Part shown: positions 24,241 to 33,535 of the stretch, one piece after another
Position numbering within the stretch: the stretch's first letter is position 1
Layout of the letters: every line of letters begins with the position of its first letter
Source of the DNA: UBA11524 sp045591175
Lineage (GTDB): Bacteria > Bacillota > Clostridia > Christensenellales > Aristaeellaceae
Length of the DNA: 64,000 nucleotides
Direction: 5' to 3'
Assembly (NCBI GenBank): GCA_045591175.1
Contig: JAZNSI010000062.1
Span: 62,001-126,000, forward strand
Translations under genes and position numbers: made by a program
The notes under the pieces: model-generated
Databases searched by the model: none
Told to the model about the DNA's origin: nothing
The model's input: only the letters and a program-made list of their open reading frames with translations

Positions 24241-25137
24241 GTGAGTGTATTCAGAATCGAGAAAACAAGAAATTACACCATCATGTCCAACCATCATCTG
24301 CAAAACAGAAACCTGTCGCTGAAAGCCAAGGGCCTGATGAGCCTGCTGCTTTCGCTGCCCGAGGATTGGGTACATACCCTCTCCGGACTGGCACAGATCA
24401 GTATGGAGGGCGTCGATGCCATTCGCATGGCCATCCGCGAACTGGAACAGGAGGGGTACATCGTTCGCAACCGTATTCGCAATGCAAACGGCCAGCTGGG
24501 CAGGATGGAGTATGTTGTGTATGAGCATCCGCAGGCAGCAACGGTTTCCGGTAAGCCTGACTCTGCTTCTCCTGCGTTGGAAGAACCTATGTTGGAAAAT
24601 CCAATACAGGCAAACGCTACACAGGATGTCCCTACATTGGAGACTCCTATGTTGGAAAACACAACGCTATTAAATACTAATAGAGTAAACAAGAATAAAG
24701 AAAAGAAAAATGAATTAAATACTTATCCAGCAAATCCTTATCAATCAATCCCTAATCAATCAATGTGCGGGCATGAGCATCCCGGCATGGTGGCTCAGTA
24801 CAAGGAGCTGGTGCAGAACCACATCGAGTACGAGATCATGTGTCAGCAGTACGACAGGGAGCGATTGGACGAGATCGTGTATCTGATCGTGGAGGTGCTT
24901 TGCTCAAAGGCGCAGTATTTCACCATCTCCGGCGAGGAGCTGCCTGCAGATCTGGTGCAGGAGCGGCTGCTCAAATTTCGCAGCAGTCATCTGCAATATG
25001 CTTTCGAGTGTCTGGACAAGACAACCAGCAGGGTCGGCAACATCAAGGCTTACCTGCTGACCACCCTGTACAACGCTACCGGCACCATGAACAGCTACTA
25101 CGATGCCCGTGTGCGGCATGAACACCCGCTTTTGTGA
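24241..25137 (+). CDS. Replication-initiator-like winged-helix protein with DUF6017-type C-terminus
   Basis: A 298-residue protein. Residues about 15-95 form a winged helix (LSLKAKGLMSLLLSLPEDW, then IRELEQEGYIVRNR). A low-complexity Asn/Pro/Thr linker follows (about 100-175). The C-terminal ~120 residues (QYKELVQNHIEYEIM to LYNATGTMNSYY) match the conserved end found in RepA-like proteins of Clostridia plasmids and integrative elements. The start is GTG at 24,241 after AAAGGAG. It is 35 bp downstream of parB and followed by iteron-like repeats, which fits a replication or maintenance module. Confidence 0.8.
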   Translation: MSVFRIEKTRNYTIMSNHHLQNRNLSLKAKGLMSLLLSLPEDWVHTLSGLAQISMEGVDAIRMAIRELEQEGYIVRNRIRNANGQLGRMEYVVYEHPQAATVSGKPDSASPALEEPMLENPIQANATQDVPTLETPMLENTTLLNTNRVNKNKEKKNELNTYPANPYQSIPNQSMCGHEHPGMVAQYKELVQNHIEYEIMCQQYDRERLDEIVYLIVEVLCSKAQYFTISGEELPADLVQERLLKFRSSHLQYAFECLDKTTSRVGNIKAYLLTTLYNATGTMNSYYDARVRHEHPLL

Positions 25138-25139
25138 TT

Positions 25140-25220
25140 GAACAATGTACTGATATTCTGAACAATAGTCATGGCGTACTGCCCATTATCTCCTGCATTG
25201 TTCATTTGAACTGTTCATTT
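25140..25220. repeat. Iteron-like cluster after the initiator-like gene
   Basis: GAACAAT occurs at 25,140-25,146 and 25,160-25,166; the inverted ATTGTTC at 25,197-25,203; and TGTTCATTT as a direct repeat at 25,199-25,207 and 25,212-25,220. The clustering within 80 bp next to an initiator-like gene suggests an origin or operator. The rest of 25,221-25,398 shows nothing clear. Confidence 0.4.
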
Positions 25221-25398
25221 CGTTCAGATGACCTGCTATTCCAACCCCTGCATTGTTTGATTGTCAGCAAGATATTCCGCATCTTTGACCGTCCTTCCCT
25301 TGCATCGTATGATGGAATTAGCAACGGACTTGCCGATCATCAGACGAGGTTCCGACACATTGAGACACTTACAGAACGCACTGAAAGGAGCAGCGAAA

Positions 25399-25752
25399 AT
25401 GACTGAGATGAACTACACAACGAGTGGCGACTATCAGTTTCCGAACCTGTCCATGCCCCAGCAGCCCAGTCGGCCTCTGAACAAGTACGGGAGAATGAGG
25501 GCAAAATACCTGGAGGAGCAGAGACAGCTCCTGTACCAGGCAATGCTGCTGAACGGGACACTGACGAGTCATCTGCAAGAGATCAGCGATACGGCAAGCC
25601 GTCGCCTTGAGCGGATGATGCAGGAGATGGCGAAAGCAGCAAACATGACAGAGGAACTGAAAGCCAGTGACCCGATGTACTGGACGCAGCAGATGAACAG
25701 TCTGAAAGCACAGGCCGAAGAAATCCTGCTGGCGGAGCTGATCTACAACTGA
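25399..25752 (+). CDS. TnpV transposon-associated protein (intact)
   Basis: A 117-residue protein matching the TnpV family of Clostridia transposons and integrative elements: N-terminal MNYTTSGDYQFPNLSMP, then LNKYGRMRAKYLEEQR, and a C-terminal MNSLKAQAEEILLAELIYN. It has no catalytic motif; the role in transposition is unknown. The start follows AAAGGAG. A second, truncated copy with the same upstream sequence lies at 28,941, so the cargo between them may have moved as a unit. Confidence 0.88.
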   Translation: MTEMNYTTSGDYQFPNLSMPQQPSRPLNKYGRMRAKYLEEQRQLLYQAMLLNGTLTSHLQEISDTASRRLERMMQEMAKAANMTEELKASDPMYWTQQMNSLKAQAEEILLAELIYN

Positions 25753-25993
25753 GTTTTACCTGATAGCAGCTTCGTTCCTGCAGATATAGGCTGTTTACCT
25801 CATTCCCCTTCATGAATGCCACATCCTCACCGCTATCAATATTGTACCGAAATGTGGGCATCATAGCAGGTAGTACCCACTTAGAGTGTTCATGATGGAA
25901 CACAAGACCGTCATCAGGGGGATCATCACGCGGCTGAATGCTGCGATAATATGCCCGTCCTTAGGAAAGGTATGATCGAAAGGATGTGTCGTT

Positions 25994-27940
25994 TTGGCCA
26001 ATCGTTTGCAGCATGAAACCAGTCCCTATCTGCTTCAGCACGCGGAGAATCCGGTGGACTGGTTCCCCTGGGGTGATGAGGCTTTCCGCAAAGCGAAGGC
26101 GGAGGACAAGCCGGTGTTTCTCAGCATCGGCTACAGTACCTGCCACTGGTGCCATGTGATGGCCCACGAGAGCTTTGAGGATACGGAGGTTGCGCAGATC
26201 CTGAACCAGCACTTTGTCGCCATCAAGGTAGACAAGGAAGAACGCCCGGATGTGGACAGCATCTACATAGCTGTCTGTCAGGCGTTCACGGGCGGCGGAG
26301 GCTGGCCCACCAGCATTTTCATGACCCCAGATCAAAAGCCCTTCTTTGCCGGAACCTACTTTCCCAAACGCACCCGGGGCAGAATGGTCGGCTTCAAGGA
26401 GCTGCTGGTAGCCATTCATGAGCAATGGGAGACTGACCGCTCCGCCCTTTTGCTGCAGGCCGATGCGGTCACGACGCACCTGAAGCAGGAGCAAGCGGCA
26501 GACAGTGTGCCATCGGATCAACTGATTGAATCGGCAATTGCCATCTATAAGCGCATCTATGACCGGGAAAACGGCGGCTTTGGCCATGCGCCCAAGTTCC
26601 CCACGCCGCACAATCTACTGTTTCTAATGACCTGCTACGAGCGGCAGGGCGACCAGGAATGCCTTGCCATGGTGGAGCACACTCTTCTGCAGATGTACCG
26701 CGGCGGGCTGTTTGACCATATGGGCTTTGGCTTTTGCCGGTATTCCACTGACGAATACTACCTTGTTCCGCATTTCGAGAAGATGCTGTATGACAATGCG
26801 CTGCTGATACTCACCTACTGCCAAGCATACGCCATCACGAAAAAGACGCTGTATCTGGACATTGCCGAAAAAACAGCCGCCTACATCCTGCGCGAGATGA
26901 CCTCTCCCGAAGGTGCTTTCTATAGCGCCCAGGACGCCGACAGCGAGGGTGAAGAAGGGAAATTCTATCTCCTGACGCCGGAGGATATTCAGCAGGCTAT
27001 TGGCAAGAAAGACAGCAAGGCCTTCTGCCGGCATTTCGACATTAGGAAAGCCGGGAATTTCGAGGGCAAGAGCATTCCCAATCTGCTGCACAGCGATCCG
27101 GAGGACAAGTCGTTCGAGCCTTTGCTGGAGCAGATCCGCCAGTACCGCCGCACGCGCTGTCAGTTGCATCTGGACGATAAGATTCTCACCGCATGGAACG
27201 CGCTGATGATTGCGGCCATGTGCAGCCTGTATCGCGTCAGCGGAAAAGCTGTGTACCTGGATGCAGCCAAGCAGGCCGACAGCTTCATCCGCAAAAACCT
27301 GCAGGAGGGCGACACGCTCTACGTCAGCTTCCGTAACGGCAGGCGGGGTGTGAAGGGTTTTCTGGACGAATATGCGGCCTGTATCTTCGCCCAGATCGCT
27401 CTGTATGGAGCCACGCTGGATAGCACCTACCTGCATCAGGCATTGAATATGATCGGCAAGATCGACCAGAGCTTCCGGGATGAAAAGGGCGGTTACTTCT
27501 TTTATGGCGAGGATCATGAGGCGATGATTCTGCGCCCCAAGGAAACCTATGACGGAGCCATTCCCAGCGGCAACGGGCTGATGGCATGGAATCTGGTGCG
27601 GCTGACACAGCTTGTTGAGGATGAGCAGCTTCAGCGCGATGCGCAGCGTCAGCTGGATTTCCTGTCGCGGAAAGCTGCGCATCAGCCCATCGGTCACGCC
27701 ATGTTTCTGCTGGCGTTGCTGGATTGGGATGATCCGCCCGCCAAGATCACCGTGGTGCCTACCGATGACACGGACGCTTCCAAGCTTCCCTTGCAGCTTC
27801 CCATGGATGTGGCTGTAACGCTTCTGCAGCAGCCCAGCGCCGATTACCCGCTGAAGGATGGAAAAACGACTTACTATATTTGCCGCGATCACAGCTGTTT
27901 GCCGCCGACGAACGACCTGCAGATGTATGACCTTCCCTGA
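25994..27940 (+). CDS. YyaL/spermatogenesis-associated 20-like thioredoxin-domain protein
   Basis: A 648-residue cytoplasmic protein. The N-terminal thioredoxin-like (DUF255) domain has MANRLQHETSPYLLQHAENP and the active pair Cys50-His-Trp-Cys53 in YSTCHWCHVM. The C-terminal ~450 residues form an alpha/alpha barrel like N-acylglucosamine epimerases (FSAQDADSEGEEG is read here as YSAQDADSEGEEG). The start is TTG at 25,994, nine bases after AAAGGA; no ATG fits. The biological role of the family is unsettled. It heads a likely three-gene cargo operon with the small protein and the superoxide dismutase. Confidence 0.9.
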   Translation: MANRLQHETSPYLLQHAENPVDWFPWGDEAFRKAKAEDKPVFLSIGYSTCHWCHVMAHESFEDTEVAQILNQHFVAIKVDKEERPDVDSIYIAVCQAFTGGGGWPTSIFMTPDQKPFFAGTYFPKRTRGRMVGFKELLVAIHEQWETDRSALLLQADAVTTHLKQEQAADSVPSDQLIESAIAIYKRIYDRENGGFGHAPKFPTPHNLLFLMTCYERQGDQECLAMVEHTLLQMYRGGLFDHMGFGFCRYSTDEYYLVPHFEKMLYDNALLILTYCQAYAITKKTLYLDIAEKTAAYILREMTSPEGAFYSAQDADSEGEEGKFYLLTPEDIQQAIGKKDSKAFCRHFDIRKAGNFEGKSIPNLLHSDPEDKSFEPLLEQIRQYRRTRCQLHLDDKILTAWNALMIAAMCSLYRVSGKAVYLDAAKQADSFIRKNLQEGDTLYVSFRNGRRGVKGFLDEYAACIFAQIALYGATLDSTYLHQALNMIGKIDQSFRDEKGGYFFYGEDHEAMILRPKETYDGAIPSGNGLMAWNLVRLTQLVEDEQLQRDAQRQLDFLSRKAAHQPIGHAMFLLALLDWDDPPAKITVVPTDDTDASKLPLQLPMDVAVTLLQQPSADYPLKDGKTTYYICRDHSCLPPTNDLQMYDLP

Positions 27941-27970
27941 TTCCGGGCACGCTGAATGTGAGGTGATATC

Positions 27971-28231
27971 ATGGCCAAGCAAGGTATGAAAAGACCAGAG
28001 CGAACTCACACCAAGCCGAAAAATGAGATGCCGCCTGTTCCCGAACTCCAGGGCAAGGCAAAGAACAGCAATCAGCCCGCCAACCCTGTCATCAGCGGCA
28101 CCTCCGGGCCCAACCAGAAGGTGCTTCACGCAGAACGACCTATCTCAAAGGTATATCCTGTCATCGACAATGATCTTGCCCGTGACAACGTCGAAAACGA
28201 TCTTTCCGCCGCAGACGTGCAGGATTTGTAA
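27971..28231 (+). CDS. Hypothetical small basic/disordered protein
   Basis: An 86-residue protein, rich in Lys, Pro and Asn and probably disordered (MAKQGMKRPERTHTKPKNEM). It has a conserved-looking end (ERPISKVYPVIDNDLARDNV). There is no membrane segment or known domain. It has a GAGGTG site before the ATG. It lies 30 bp after the YyaL-like gene and 48 bp before the dismutase, so it is probably co-transcribed; no function can be assigned. Confidence 0.65.
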   Translation: MAKQGMKRPERTHTKPKNEMPPVPELQGKAKNSNQPANPVISGTSGPNQKVLHAERPISKVYPVIDNDLARDNVENDLSAADVQDL

Positions 28232-28279
28232 TCTGCACAAGCCGCCGCGTCAGGGCATAGTCTGGAGTGAGGTGATCCC

Positions 28280-28726
28280 ATGATTCGAAACTCCAGCTGT
28301 CCGAGCGCGGTGGCTTTTGTCAGAGGCGGAACGGACGTACCCAATATTTATGGTCAGGTTCGGTTCTATCAGGAACCCGGCAGTGTGCTGGTGGTGGCTG
28401 ATATCGCCGGGCTTCCGCAAAACAGCGAGACAGGCTTCTTCGGCTTTCACATTCACGAAGGGAACAGTTGCACCGGTGCAGGCTTTCCACAGACCGGCAG
28501 CCACTACAATCCTCGGCAAACCGATCATCCCAGGCACGCAGGTGATCTTCCTCCCCTGATGATGCAGCAGGGACACGCCCATCTGGAAGTACGAACAGAC
28601 CGCTTCCGTGTGCGCGATATCATCGGACGAACGGTGGTCATTCACAGCAATCCGGATGATTTCCACACCCAGCCTGCAGGTAACGCAGGTACAAAAATAG
28701 CTTGTGGCGTGATTGTTGCGGGGTGA
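28280..28726 (+). CDS. Cu/Zn superoxide dismutase family protein
   Basis: Converts superoxide to oxygen and hydrogen peroxide if active. All metal ligands are visible: Cu ligands His57, His59 (GFHIHEG), His75 (GSHYNP) and His122 (VIHSNPDD); Zn ligands His75, His83, His86 and Asp89 (HPRHAGDLP). Cys64 and Cys142 match the conserved disulfide. The 148-residue protein has no signal peptide, unlike most exported bacterial SodC. The start follows GAGGTG. A terminator follows. It makes sense as protection for an anaerobe's host cell. Confidence 0.9.
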   Translation: MIRNSSCPSAVAFVRGGTDVPNIYGQVRFYQEPGSVLVVADIAGLPQNSETGFFGFHIHEGNSCTGAGFPQTGSHYNPRQTDHPRHAGDLPPLMMQQGHAHLEVRTDRFRVRDIIGRTVVIHSNPDDFHTQPAGNAGTKIACGVIVAG

Positions 28727-28744
28727 CTCAATAACAGTATAGTA

Positions 28745-28790
28745 AAAAAGAATCAAACTCTGAGCAGACTCGGAGTTGGATTCTTTTCGT
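28745..28790. terminator. Terminator after the dismutase gene
   Basis: AAAAGAATCAAACTC pairs with GGAGTTGGATTCTTTT around an 11-base loop. A and T runs on either side allow use in both directions. Confidence 0.8.
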
Positions 28791-28852
28791 TTCCAAAACA
28801 CTTAATCATGTGTGAGTCAAAGACCGCGGTTCTCTGAATATTGGTCTGACAG

Positions 28853-28889
28853 AGCACCGTCAGGTGTGCAGCCGCATGATATCATCATA
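28853..28889 (+). repeat. Two-hairpin repeat, copy A
   Basis: AGCACC GTC AGGTGT then GCAGC then CGCATGAT followed by ATCAT: two short hairpins in a row. A second copy lies at 34,044-34,082. Copy A sits directly before the truncated TnpV gene. Confidence 0.6.
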
Positions 28890-28940
28890 CCATCCGACAA
28901 ATTGAGACGCTTACAGAACATGCTGAACGGAGCGTAAAAA

Positions 28941-29171
28941 ATGACCAACATGCAGTACACGATGAAGGGCAACTACCAGTTTCCGAACCTGTCCATACCC
29001 CCGCAGTCCAGTCAACCCCTGAACAAGTACGGAAGGATGAGGGCAAAATATCTGGCGGAACAGAGGCCGATCTTGTACCAGACGATGCTGCTGAACGAGA
29101 CGTTAACCAGCCTTCTACAATTGAGTGTCTCAGATGGCAACATGTCCATTACAGAAAACAATAACCATTGA
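28941..29171 (+). pseudogene. Truncated TnpV copy
   Basis: 76 codons. Residues 1-60 are close to the intact TnpV at 25,399 (NYQFPNLSIPP, LNKYGRMRAKYLAEQR, LLNETLTSLLQ). The last 16 codons are unrelated and the conserved C-terminus is missing. The upstream ~50 bp also match the intact copy (25,351 onwards versus 28,893 onwards), so a larger segment was duplicated and then broken. Confidence 0.8.
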
Positions 29172-29206
29172 ATTTCTTACAGTATTTATCATGAAACATG
29201 ATAAGG

Positions 29207-29227
29207 AGGAGGCAGATTATGCCTCCT
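29207..29227 (-). terminator. 3' hairpin of the defence operon
   Basis: AGGAGGCA/TGCCTCCT stem with a 5-base loop, 15 bp beyond the hamB stop. The T-run is weak. Confidence 0.5.
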
Positions 29228-29241
29228 CTAACCTTGATGGT

Positions 29242-31497
29242 TCATATTGCTCGGTCAAGTATCTCCATCTCATAGATACTTAGATATGGGCGGATTTCCT
29301 CTCGGTGAGCAGAAATGATTTCAATGGCTTTATCTTCAGTAATAGCAGCTGTATTCACTTTATGCATTTCAAGAATTAACTGTATTTTCTGTACTGCTGA
29401 CAAGGGAATACCGTATTCCAATAAGATTCTAAGGCTTGTTTGTACGAATTCGTTTTCAATCATTTCTGCAACATAAGAATAATCACCAGAAGGCAAACCC
29501 AATATCTGCGTCGCATATTTCTGTAACGAATCAACAACATTAATCCATTTCGGAGCTCTATATTGTAGCCAATTCTTTTGCAAGGCAAATATTCGCTCAA
29601 TAATGCTGTCAACTCGTTCTTGCATCTCCTCAGGGAATTTCCGAAACATCTCATCAACAGAAGAGAAAGAAACCTTTTTGTTTTCGGCCAACTCTTTGGC
29701 CCTATATTCAATATCTTTTTCAATCATTTGATTTATGCTTGTGCGAAAACAGTTGCCAACAAGCTTGTTTACAACCCAACCTTGGGGACCGAATGATTTT
29801 CGTTCTTCTTCTGTTGATAGTGCATTCCAGCAGAGACCAATGACATATTGAAGACGGCCATATAGCTTCCCATCAATACTGCTCCAGATAATCATTTCCC
29901 TTCGTGTTGGGACAGCCAGATCATCAATTAGCTTTTTCAAAATCGCTTCTTGGCCTTCAATGGATACACCGTTTCGGATAAGTATTTCCTGTAAAACAGG
30001 ATCCTTATCCCGGAATTCTTTATAGCGCTTGATGTTATCACCAATATCTCTAACTTCACCTTCTTCTAAATTGACGAGAACTTCTGTGGAAATTGGGTTT
30101 TGTTCATAAAAGGGAAAATCTACATGCGTCTTTTCAGTTTGAGGCGGCTTGTGTAGATTAATCACCTTCCCAACATAATGTTCCATCAAGCGGCCTGCGC
30201 GTCCTTTAATGTTTGAATAGTCAAAGAAATCAATGGGGCGACGGCCTATCTTATTATCATATAGAACTACGTTCTTGGCGCTTGTATTGACGCCTTCAAT
30301 TATTGTATTTGTACAGAATAGATACTTAAGTCTCTTTTGATTGAAATAGGTTATCGTTGATGACGTAATATGTTTAGGCATCGCACCATCATGAACAGCT
30401 ATTTCATATTGCAAGCATTGTGTCAGCGACCATCTGTATGAAAGATTATCATTAATCCATTCTACCAGAGGAAGATCCGCAACAGGCTTCTTTCCCTTGT
30501 TAATCAGATGTTTGCAGTACAAAAAGGCCAGTTTTCTGGCAGATGATGGAGATGAACAATAGATTAGAGTTTGCTCTTTCAAGGCATCAAGAATGGCGAA
30601 TAGGTCTTCTTCCTCAACTTTTCCACCTCTCTTGCGATGTATTTCTTTATAGCAATCATCGCTCTCTGCAATAACCATTGAAAAATCAGTTTGATAAAAG
30701 ACTGCATTATACTTTTCGACAAATCCAGTAGGAATCGAATCAACATTAGGCCCAAGCATATAAAACCTACAATCAGGATTCTTCATTAATCTGATAAATG
30801 CCGTATTGAGTATACTACTTCGATTATCTCGCCTGGCACTACTTAGTTTATAAAACTCATCTATAACAAGCAGCTGAATCGGAGGCATATTAGGGTATTC
30901 CAATACTCTTTCTGCCGTTAACAGAAAAATATTACCTTTTTCAAGGGAAAACTCTTGCGTTGTTTTAACAATTATCTTGTAGTAATCCGAGTATTTCTTG
31001 AGTTTGCGTCGTGTTTCATCCAGCAAAGCAAGGGTAGGTTGTATAATAACGATATTCCTATATTCTCTGCTCGCAACGATCTCTTCTATCAGCATGCTTT
31101 TACCAAAGCTCGTCGGAGCACTCACGATAACATTTACATGCTGTTTAATCAGCGTATCTATGCTTTTCTGCTCAGCATGGAAATACCTGTTTTCCAGATT
31201 GTCTGATTTGTGAAATGCTATGCGTATTTCTTCACCCAGATCATATACAGGCAAATTAAGTCCCTGTATATATGGGTAAAAACCCGCTGCGGATAGCAAA
31301 TCTGTAAAAACGGCCTTATAACTTTGCGATATATTTTCCCAATTGTCCAAAACACGCACAAGAAGATCTCTCGCTTGAGTTTTTGTTGGAGCATCGCTTA
31401 CATTTAGCCCCCTGCTTATCTCAAGAGATAGATTGAAGCATTCTTCGTCTGTCATTTTTTCGTGGTTCTGTAGTTTATCAAGTGTACTACTATCCAT
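29242..31497 (-). CDS. hamB: HamB-type DEAD/DEAH helicase of a Hachiman defence system
   Basis: A 751-residue superfamily 2 helicase. Walker A is APTSFGKS (residues 127-134), motif II is DEFY (213-216), motif V is EGVNTSAKNVV (401-411) and motif VI is GRAGR (432-436), followed by a long helical C-terminal region. Motif V and the DEFY box are typical of HamB. In Hachiman the helicase senses or unwinds aberrant DNA and licenses the HamA nuclease. The AGGAGG site overlaps the hamA stop, and the start lies 8 bp after hamA. Sequence is AT-rich, unlike the chromosome, consistent with transfer. Confidence 0.88.
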   Translation of the reverse strand: MDSSTLDKLQNHEKMTDEECFNLSLEISRGLNVSDAPTKTQARDLLVRVLDNWENISQSYKAVFTDLLSAAGFYPYIQGLNLPVYDLGEEIRIAFHKSDNLENRYFHAEQKSIDTLIKQHVNVIVSAPTSFGKSMLIEEIVASREYRNIVIIQPTLALLDETRRKLKKYSDYYKIIVKTTQEFSLEKGNIFLLTAERVLEYPNMPPIQLLVIDEFYKLSSARRDNRSSILNTAFIRLMKNPDCRFYMLGPNVDSIPTGFVEKYNAVFYQTDFSMVIAESDDCYKEIHRKRGGKVEEEDLFAILDALKEQTLIYCSSPSSARKLAFLYCKHLINKGKKPVADLPLVEWINDNLSYRWSLTQCLQYEIAVHDGAMPKHITSSTITYFNQKRLKYLFCTNTIIEGVNTSAKNVVLYDNKIGRRPIDFFDYSNIKGRAGRLMEHYVGKVINLHKPPQTEKTHVDFPFYEQNPISTEVLVNLEEGEVRDIGDNIKRYKEFRDKDPVLQEILIRNGVSIEGQEAILKKLIDDLAVPTRREMIIWSSIDGKLYGRLQYVIGLCWNALSTEEERKSFGPQGWVVNKLVGNCFRTSINQMIEKDIEYRAKELAENKKVSFSSVDEMFRKFPEEMQERVDSIIERIFALQKNWLQYRAPKWINVVDSLQKYATQILGLPSGDYSYVAEMIENEFVQTSLRILLEYGIPLSAVQKIQLILEMHKVNTAAITEDKAIEIISAHREEIRPYLSIYEMEILDRAI

Positions 31498-31505
31498 AGT
31501 GCCTC

Positions 31506-32447
31506 CTAAATGCTCTGCATATTACATATTCTTGTTAGCATCGCAGAAACAATTCTTTTTTTACACTCCACCGGAAGAAGAATTAGTAATGTCTGTACGC
31601 GATCTTTATGAACGAAAGTATTCTTCTTATCAAAGTATGCTTTCATAGCCGTGACATGCTCAAATATGAGTGCATCCACGTTTGCTTTCTTGTTGACCGC
31701 ATCTATCACATCTGCAGCAATACTATCTTCATACACACATAACAGAGGAACCACGGCCATATTGAGTTTTTCTTCCAATCGTGAAGCATTACTGAGCTTC
31801 TCAATCCAATCGACTCTCTCTGGACTCTTATTTGATAACGCGCGATTGATAATCACAAACTGTTCATTCAAGTAATCATGCTTGAAATGTGTATTAAGAT
31901 CTTCAATTAGCGCTTCGATTCCGCGTTTGCCGTTATTATAGAATTTGGTTTCACCCAGCCACAACTTGCCATCCTTGGAAACATGTACCGAATCGAATCC
32001 ATGTGCTTCATGCGCATATGAATCTTTGAAATATATTTTCGATATGAGTGGTATTGTGTTATGCACTGCACGCAATAGAAAGTGGAGAATAAGTTCGCTA
32101 AATATCCCTTTTGACTCATATATGTTAAGTATTTCTGGATCCCATTGATCGTAAGGAATGTCATTATCAATATATTTTCTTATTTCAGAAATCTTTTTGA
32201 CTTTAATCACACTCCGCGCTGTTTCTCTCAAATATGGAACCAAATCTATGCTATCTGTTGGTGCCGGCTCATCTCCCATAGCATATTCGGGAAGATAACG
32301 CATAACAGCGTCAACGAATTCCTTTTCCATATATGAATAGTTCCCATCATCATTTAGATCATGGTTAAGCAAGATTCCCTCGAGATCCTCCTCCGTGATT
32401 TTCAAAACAACGACTTTGTGCTTATCAAAGTGGTTATGTATGTCCAT
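31506..32447 (-). CDS. hamA: HamA-type DUF1837 nuclease of a Hachiman defence system
   Basis: A 313-residue effector. The PD-(D/E)xK core is visible as AHGFDSVHVSKDG with Asp152, then LWLGETKFY with Glu166 and Lys168, followed by KRGIEALIEDLNTHF, a pattern typical of DUF1837/HamA. Glu118 in FSELILHFLL may complete the site. In known systems HamA is held inactive by HamB and degrades DNA when released. The ATG at 32,447 follows GGAGGAG. All predicted catalytic residues are intact, so the system is probably functional. Confidence 0.88.
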   Translation of the reverse strand: MDIHNHFDKHKVVVLKITEEDLEGILLNHDLNDDGNYSYMEKEFVDAVMRYLPEYAMGDEPAPTDSIDLVPYLRETARSVIKVKKISEIRKYIDNDIPYDQWDPEILNIYESKGIFSELILHFLLRAVHNTIPLISKIYFKDSYAHEAHGFDSVHVSKDGKLWLGETKFYNNGKRGIEALIEDLNTHFKHDYLNEQFVIINRALSNKSPERVDWIEKLSNASRLEEKLNMAVVPLLCVYEDSIAADVIDAVNKKANVDALIFEHVTAMKAYFDKKNTFVHKDRVQTLLILLPVECKKRIVSAMLTRICNMQSI

Positions 32448-32468
32448 GTTTCTCCTCCAATCATCGCG

Positions 32469-33533
32469 TCAACCACAGGACGCCGCAATTGCAGAAACAG
32501 CCTGCGTAGTTACTGCAACAGTTTGGGCAAGGTATTCTTTGGAGATCGTTAAATAGTCTCCTTCTGTCGCCCCGAACAAATTGAACTGATCTATGTACAT
32601 TTTATCGGCAACACCATTGTGATGTATATGAACATTGCGACGGCCTATCATTTCTTGCAATGCTGGATATATATCATTCACACCGGTCCCAAATACTCCG
32701 TTAAAGCTGTCATGTATTATCTTCAGCAAATCTTTTACATAACACTTTTTCAAAGAAGATTCAATATGATTTTTCTTGAATGTATTATAATCATTGCAGG
32801 CGGCCATGTCATATGTTTTTATATTGGCATTATCAAAACGCAGCAGCCACTTAAAGAACGCTTGATCCATACAGAAACTAACCATATCAAAAATGCAACT
32901 ATCAAAATAGGCCATAATCTGGATAAAGTTTTGCTTATATACATTGATTGGATTCTGATAATCGAACAAATCCAAAGATTTGATTGCGGTACGCATATTA
33001 TCCACTTCAGCAGATAATCCGTTTCTTTTTCTTCTGTTTATTTCCTCCAGCGCGATATCAACTAATCTGCGAATTCGATTGGGATTATCATATAAAGCAT
33101 GATAATCTTCTCCTCCAGTAAGGTCTCCCTTCGTTATGCACATAGCTTCTATTTGTAACTTCGCATTCTCAAATAGTGTTTCAGCATCTCTTTCTCCTTT
33201 GCCAATCAATGTAAGTAGATAAAAGATTATGTCGCCTTCTGGTGTTGGATCTTCACCCGAAGGCTCATCAGTTTGCTTATCCACAATATTTAGCGCTTGC
33301 ATCTCGATAGACAGACAATCCAGATACGCCGAAAATTCACCTTTGATGACAGCATTATTATCACAGAGATTCTTGATCATTGAGCATGTAGAAAAGGTCG
33401 GGGAGGCCAGCTCAAGATTTCCGGTCATTCGAAGCAATGCAATGAAAATCTCTTCAAGATACTGAACATGATCTTTTACATACGATACATCATTAAGGTA
33501 TTTATCTTGGATATCCTGCAAATTACGTGTCAT
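32469..33533 (-). CDS. HEPN-domain protein in the Hachiman operon
   Basis: A 354-residue protein that is not part of the described two-gene Hachiman. The C-terminal part ends EMIGRRNVHIHHNGVADKMYI, a classic HEPN helix with Arg299-Asn300 and His304 (R-x4-H) and the trailing HNG-V-x-x-x-Y pattern. HEPN proteins of this kind are usually metal-independent RNases or their relatives. The N-terminal ~190 residues are helical and unrecognised, with an acidic loop near 88-100. It starts 2 bp after the XRE regulator stop and ends 21 bp before hamA, so it belongs to the operon. RNase effector, sensor and antitoxin are all possible. Confidence 0.8.
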   Translation of the reverse strand: MTRNLQDIQDKYLNDVSYVKDHVQYLEEIFIALLRMTGNLELASPTFSTCSMIKNLCDNNAVIKGEFSAYLDCLSIEMQALNIVDKQTDEPSGEDPTPEGDIIFYLLTLIGKGERDAETLFENAKLQIEAMCITKGDLTGGEDYHALYDNPNRIRRLVDIALEEINRRKRNGLSAEVDNMRTAIKSLDLFDYQNPINVYKQNFIQIMAYFDSCIFDMVSFCMDQAFFKWLLRFDNANIKTYDMAACNDYNTFKKNHIESSLKKCYVKDLLKIIHDSFNGVFGTGVNDIYPALQEMIGRRNVHIHHNGVADKMYIDQFNLFGATEGDYLTISKEYLAQTVAVTTQAVSAIAASCG

Positions 33534-33535
33534 AG

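Noticed and set aside
29242..32447. Alternative reading of the helicase/nuclease pair as a restriction system
   Set aside because: No methyltransferase or specificity gene is present, and DUF1837 with this helicase type is diagnostic of Hachiman.
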